Shown piece by piece: positions 19,101 through 19,810 of a stretch of 19,810 nucleotides of DNA (its first letter is position 1; every line of letters starts with the position of its first letter). Source of the stretch: Haliscomenobacter sp. Lineage in GTDB: Bacteria; Bacteroidota; Bacteroidia; Chitinophagales; Saprospiraceae. The position numbers were made by a program, and so were the translations under genes. The notes beneath the pieces were generated by a model. The model was not told where the DNA came from, ran no database searches, and saw only the letters and a program-made list of their open reading frames with translations. The stretch covers positions 1 through 19,810 of the forward strand of contig NZ_JADKCX010000109.1 of assembly GCF_016718685.1 (NCBI RefSeq), in the 5' to 3' direction.

Positions 19101-19810
19101 GCCTTCGGTCACAAATGTATACACAAACGTTGCCTGGCCCACTGTTTAGGGCTACATTTGTGGCGAGTACGGTCCCGCCTTCACTGAAGGTTACCGTTCC
19201 TCCCGTCACGGGAATGCTACTCGTTACCGTTGCAGTGAAAATGACGATAGTATTCTTGAATGATGGATTTGTATTGGAAGTGACACTGGTAGTGGTGGCA
19301 AAATCATTGTCGGTAATATTCGCAGTAACCGAAGCAATGGTTATATTATTCATTGGCATCTGAACTGGTAGCTGTATGCGCAATAGTTCCGGTATGGCTG
19401 CCTTCAATCACTGCGTCATCTACAGCCGTGACGGTGACGTTTTTGGCAATGTTCCAATCGGCATTGGTAAAGGTAAGCGAAGTTGGATTCGTCGATACTT
19501 GGGCATTGGGCGTGAGGGTGATGGTCACATTACTGGTAGGTTGGCTGGTCAAAACGACGGTGTAGGTGTCGGTTGCGCCGCCTTCAGATACATCGGTGCT
19601 GCCACCGCTTTCGGTCATGGTGACACCTGCCGCGTCGTTGTCGGTGATGGAAATATCTTGAGTAGTAGTTGTACCAAGCACAATTCCTGAAGATAGAATG
19701 CCGATGGTCAAAGTAGCCGTTTCCGTGCCTTCCACCAAGGCGTCATCGACTATGGTAAAGGTTAGGCACCACTAGTCATGCCATTCGGGATAGTGATGCT
19801 GGTATTGCTC
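7389..19810 (-). CDS. Giant multidomain T9SS-secreted surface protein (5' end outside window; frame interrupted many times)
   Basis: Whole-gene entry. The pieces between 19810 and 7389 form one protein of more than 4,100 residues: domain boundaries run across each break, no intergenic gap or start context occurs between pieces, and only the last piece carries a sorting tail. Domain order: Calx-beta-like, Ig-like, P domain, Ig-like, OB-fold, EEP nuclease-like, beta-helix, SprB-like repeat, Asn-rich beta-helix, HYR domains, Cys/Asp-rich region, carboxypeptidase-regulatory-like, dockerin-like, cohesin-like, T9SS type A tail. A surface adhesin or matrix protein is the most likely role. Indels lie near 19764, 19348, 19139, 17879, 17864, 17834, 17764, 17689, 17327, 17284, 15082, 15018, 14854, 14800, 12014, 11916, 10595 and 10160, and an in-frame TAG at 11612-11610. 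Most are one-base homopolymer changes, which favours sequence error over a true pseudogene. Confidence 0.85.
7392..7649 (-). other. T9SS type A sorting-tail coding region of the giant protein
   Basis: Encodes the final 86 residues: the conserved NTPNPFNEET start strand, the (I/L)xDxxGxLL strand and the terminal KKMVLLHK. This tail directs export across the outer membrane and cleavage or anchoring by the PorU-type sortase in Bacteroidota. Confidence 0.9.
8250..8425 (-). other. Dockerin-like domain coding region
   Basis: The two helices of a type I dockerin-like fold are visible. The first Ca-loop is reduced (NHLNGVSTFDLVLIQKHILG) and the second is fuller (DANNSKSISTLDMIQIRKLI). It sits directly before a cohesin-like domain in the same polypeptide. 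The arrangement 'dockerin, cohesin-like, T9SS tail' recurs in Saprospiraceae as I recall it, and may be a structural unit rather than a cellulosome part. Confidence 0.65.
10161..10593 (-). CDS. Giant gene segment: Asp-rich EF-hand-like insert and HYR-related domain
   Basis: The frame changes at a GGG run (10594-10596): removing one G joins AQAKFDEL to DNIWPIADADFLNSDG. Next is GIDINGDGDINDRGEAF, a DxNxDGDxxD calcium-binding-type loop, then FFCCDLNERVTIELWGADVY and a HYR-like start (DVLIEDKVAPTCVKPWDITV). It breaks again at 10160, where one extra C restores VYSVSKTLKCGYGTITRTWT, a standard motif of Bacteroidota HYR-like modules. Confidence 0.75.
10594..11609 (-). CDS. Giant gene segment: Cys/Asp-rich HYR-related region after the amber codon
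   Basis: In the same frame as the preceding segment, the reading after the TAG resumes as IEIGEPWPVEGEEGVELDEV and GYNWTVTYQSCTADKS. It contains an acidic Cys cluster (CDDDDEEDGCC) and HYR-like signatures (CFEFEVKDKIAPVMKCDDD; AEDIDEGSWDNCKLAWIAV), ending with an EF-hand-like loop DSNGNGKIDPVAF. The repeated 'KDKIAPVMKC ... DNC' pattern links it to the flanking HYR domains. There is no separate signal peptide or start context, so it is not an independent gene. Confidence 0.75.
11610..13759 (-). CDS. Giant gene segment: HYR-type domains and Cys-rich modules, ending at an in-frame amber codon
   Basis: The segment starts with a domain of the type TLYVKIEDANGGCTRVLPWEL, then HYR (hyalin-repeat-like, Ig-fold) units: VEDNTAPEFDC ... 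APQAIDNCSGTITATGV ... YPVGTTTITWTFTDGANN and DATNPTASC ... DNNSSDNCGIVEYILS ... KDAAGLSDECSLEVTV. A less familiar stretch follows (CTCSSVPLHFDEEVVITGNS; WVLASNIGLIDPNTGLAF), then ANCACQDVTVTLDANCQFRL and AEDKTAPALVCAPAPITLDC. Between about 12014 and 11916 another frame (SPRPAATATDGRTITNAEG) reads more naturally than the open one, so a second hidden double frameshift is likely. The frame ends at TAG (11612-11610) and continues in the same frame beyond it. Confidence 0.78.
13760..15124 (-). CDS. Giant gene segment: Asn-rich repeat beta-helix (adhesin-like)
   Basis: The domain begins with TWTGCVSTDWAVAGNW, then, in another frame between about 15082 and 15018, ADGTVPTASDNVTIPNVTN, then IMGGTAALAKSVVVQAGAML. 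Two one-base breaks delimit that stretch: a G missing from TGGGCGG and an extra T in CCTTG. About twenty rungs follow with alternating motifs such as NSGTVLNNEDLIEIGSNSG, GSTLNNKVGGTIRI, NSGVFNNDANITIGDG, GTFQNAGKITI, AFTNAGLIRMG and STFNNNACATLSI. Asn/Gly-rich ladders of this type form parallel beta-helices in autotransporter-like adhesins. A hidden double frameshift at about 14800-14854 garbles roughly 19 residues although the frame stays open. Confidence 0.78.
13790..14900 (-). repeat. Protein-level tandem repeats of the beta-helix
   Basis: Rungs of about 20-45 residues repeat the pattern (N)-x-G-x-(F/L)-N-N-x-(A/G)-x-(I/L)-x-I, e.g. GGTFNNKPGGSVQIDG, GSTLNNKVGGTIRINR and FNNNAGGDISIKQ. 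The repetition is clear in protein but degenerate in DNA, so the array is old rather than a recent duplication. Confidence 0.7.
15125..15399 (-). CDS. Giant gene segment: SprB-like repeat domain
   Basis: One unit of the SprB-type repeat common in Bacteroidota surface proteins: DPTVTQPTCALPTGTIVVNA, GIMEYSVDNGANWQSSATF, GGLAPGNYNIKVRL, ending in VMLINP. The family is named after the gliding adhesin SprB of Flavobacterium johnsoniae; the presence of a single unit does not by itself imply gliding. A TWTGC...W...GNW motif marks the start of the next domain. Confidence 0.75.
15400..16430 (-). CDS. Giant gene segment: right-handed parallel beta-helix domain
   Basis: After the EEP module and a short linker (APPCPASG), the frame continues with ILYVNASAANGGDGMTWGTA and YNKLQDAITLACG, the standard entry of bacterial beta-helix proteins, then IWVARGTYYPTADESGN. 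Rungs include GIYGGFVGNE, AILDGFTVTGGYYG, SPTIRNCIFTQNVGFYG, TTYTNCVFVQND, TVSLINCTLSANARAIF and STIVKNSIIWGN. It closes with LLPCSPAIDAG and DLDGNPRPYVGMVSLVDMGA, the conserved end motif of choice-of-anchor/polymorphic membrane-protein-like helices. Such helices bind or cleave polysaccharides or act as adhesin shafts; I see no lyase catalytic motif. Confidence 0.85.
16430..17880 (-). CDS. Giant gene segment: ExeM/NucH-type EEP nuclease-like module, probably catalytically dead
   Basis: After correcting seven one-base breaks (near 17879, 17864, 17834, 17764, 17689, 17327, 17284) the reading is continuous: AYLNLTEITNPTVFVISSG, LPAAIVLGNGGRSIPTAII, GNIETSNTFDPTTDGIDFYE, MRVQINNPLAV, EEVWVLADNGVNATSRTVRG, FNPERIQIDDD, GVVDYFFGNYEVL, then the EEP core MNFKNLDPTDAANSFNNFAN, SPDIIIGTELQDNNG, YQYRQIDPLNNDDGGEPGGN, LGVHLIARAGGDPLFG, NVVVGGFLNDYEYANP, SLSHILVSSNL and SEFSDQITFLDPIVAQF. 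Against the family consensus as I remember it, the metal-binding Glu of ELQD and the Asn of MNFKNL remain, but GDLND is GFLND, NHF is VHL, LDHIL is LSHIL and SDHDP is TFLDP. The general-base His and several Asp are therefore lost. It probably binds rather than cleaves. Confidence 0.8.
17881..19348 (-). CDS. Giant gene segment: Ig-like domain, P domain, second Ig-like domain, OB-fold
   Basis: First Ig-like domain: SVTSNTNPSFKNTIVIF ... TVTFSEGGTVLATNVAL, broken by one G too many near 19139, then TFVTEGSRTITATYSGATGF. Next is a proprotein-convertase-type P domain (about 18430-19010: GTIQSITVDLKGVVHTKSRD, IDLLLVAPTGQKFLMMT, DPNGTWQLFATDD, GWCLNFVV). The second Ig-like domain nearly repeats the first. 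The segment ends with an OB-fold of the kind that precedes ExeM/NucH nucleases: IRDIQSVTHISPYNGQVV, NGFYLQDPNPDADDATSEG, SVGNAIKVTGTVTEFRQGG. P domains here probably act as beta-sandwich spacers or binding modules, as no protease accompanies them in the window. Confidence 0.82.
18142..18420 (-). repeat. Ig-like domain repeat, copy B
   Basis: DNA-level repeat of 19021-19300. Near-identical stretches include TTATTGACCACTTGGGTGA, TGCCACTGCTGGTAGCAAA and GGTGGCAGTGATGGTG (plus-strand reading). It encodes the shared strand TITATYSGATGFATSSG followed by TQVVNN. The copy has diverged towards its N-terminal-coding end. Confidence 0.8.
19021..19300 (-). repeat. Ig-like domain repeat, copy A
   Basis: Partner of the copy at 18142-18420, separated by the P-domain coding region. 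Both encode group-3-type bacterial Ig-like domains. The uninterrupted frame of copy B (NVALNGSGQASF) confirms the correct reading of copy A across its break near 19139 (NVALN-SGQATF). Confidence 0.8.
19349..19810 (-). CDS. Giant gene segment: Calx-beta-like repeats
   Basis: The window opens inside a Calx-beta-like unit (SITIPNGM, then after a one-base break near 19764, VDDALVEGTETATLTIG). A second unit follows, with DISITDNDAAGVTMTESGG, DTYTVVLTSQPTSNVTITL and VTVTAVDDAVIEGSHTGTI. The DND and DDAxxEG acidic motifs are the calcium-binding signature of Calx-beta-type folds and recur in long bacterial adhesins. The frame breaks near 19348, where adding one T restores SDANEYNITIASVTANITDND. Confidence 0.8.

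Noticed and set aside
3226..19810. Programmed ribosomal frameshifting as the cause of the frame breaks
   Set aside because: There are far too many sites, in both directions, without a shared slippery motif or downstream structure; homopolymer errors explain most of them more simply.

Overview
The window looks like a chromosomal segment of a filamentous or gliding Bacteroidota, most likely Saprospiraceae (Haliscomenobacter/Lewinella-like). The reasons are three secreted proteins of which all whose C-terminus is visible end in type A sorting domains of the type IX secretion system (T9SS), a hybrid two-component system (HTCS) regulator, a Bacteroidota-style promoter box (TAnnTTTG), and a giant mosaic surface protein. 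The genus is an inference. Every gene I can support is on the minus strand; I see no tRNA, rRNA, CRISPR array or insertion sequence.

Layout in transcription order (high to low coordinate). (1) 19810 to 7389: the 3' part of one giant gene, at least 12.4 kb (more than 4,100 codons) and open at the 5' side. From N- to C-terminus it encodes Calx-beta-like repeats, an Ig-like domain, a proprotein-convertase-type P domain, a second Ig-like domain, an OB-fold plus endonuclease/exonuclease/phosphatase (EEP) module of the ExeM/NucH type whose catalytic residues are largely replaced, a parallel beta-helix, a SprB-like repeat, a second beta-helix made of Asn-rich repeats, HYR domains, a long Cys- and Asp-rich region with EF-hand-like loops, a carboxypeptidase-regulatory-like domain, a dockerin-like domain, a cohesin-like domain and a T9SS sorting tail. 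A near-perfect intrinsic terminator follows. (2) 7271 to 3226: an HTCS regulator (periplasmic propeller, histidine kinase, receiver, AraC-type HTH). (3) 2972 to 1362: a secreted kelch-propeller protein. (4) 1308 to past the left edge: a secreted ScyD/ScyE-like propeller protein lacking only its last few residues.

The reading frames of the HTCS and the giant gene are interrupted by about 20 single-base indels and one in-frame amber codon. Domain continuity shows that each piece belongs to the same protein. Most breaks are repaired by changing the length of a short homopolymer by one base, which points to sequencing or assembly error more than to decay. Two pairs of compensating shifts hide inside an otherwise open frame.

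The likely common theme is the cell surface: an envelope-spanning sensor that is also its own DNA-binding regulator sits between a very large adhesin-like protein and two smaller secreted propeller proteins. The most unusual element is the apparent pseudo-nuclease module inside the giant protein.
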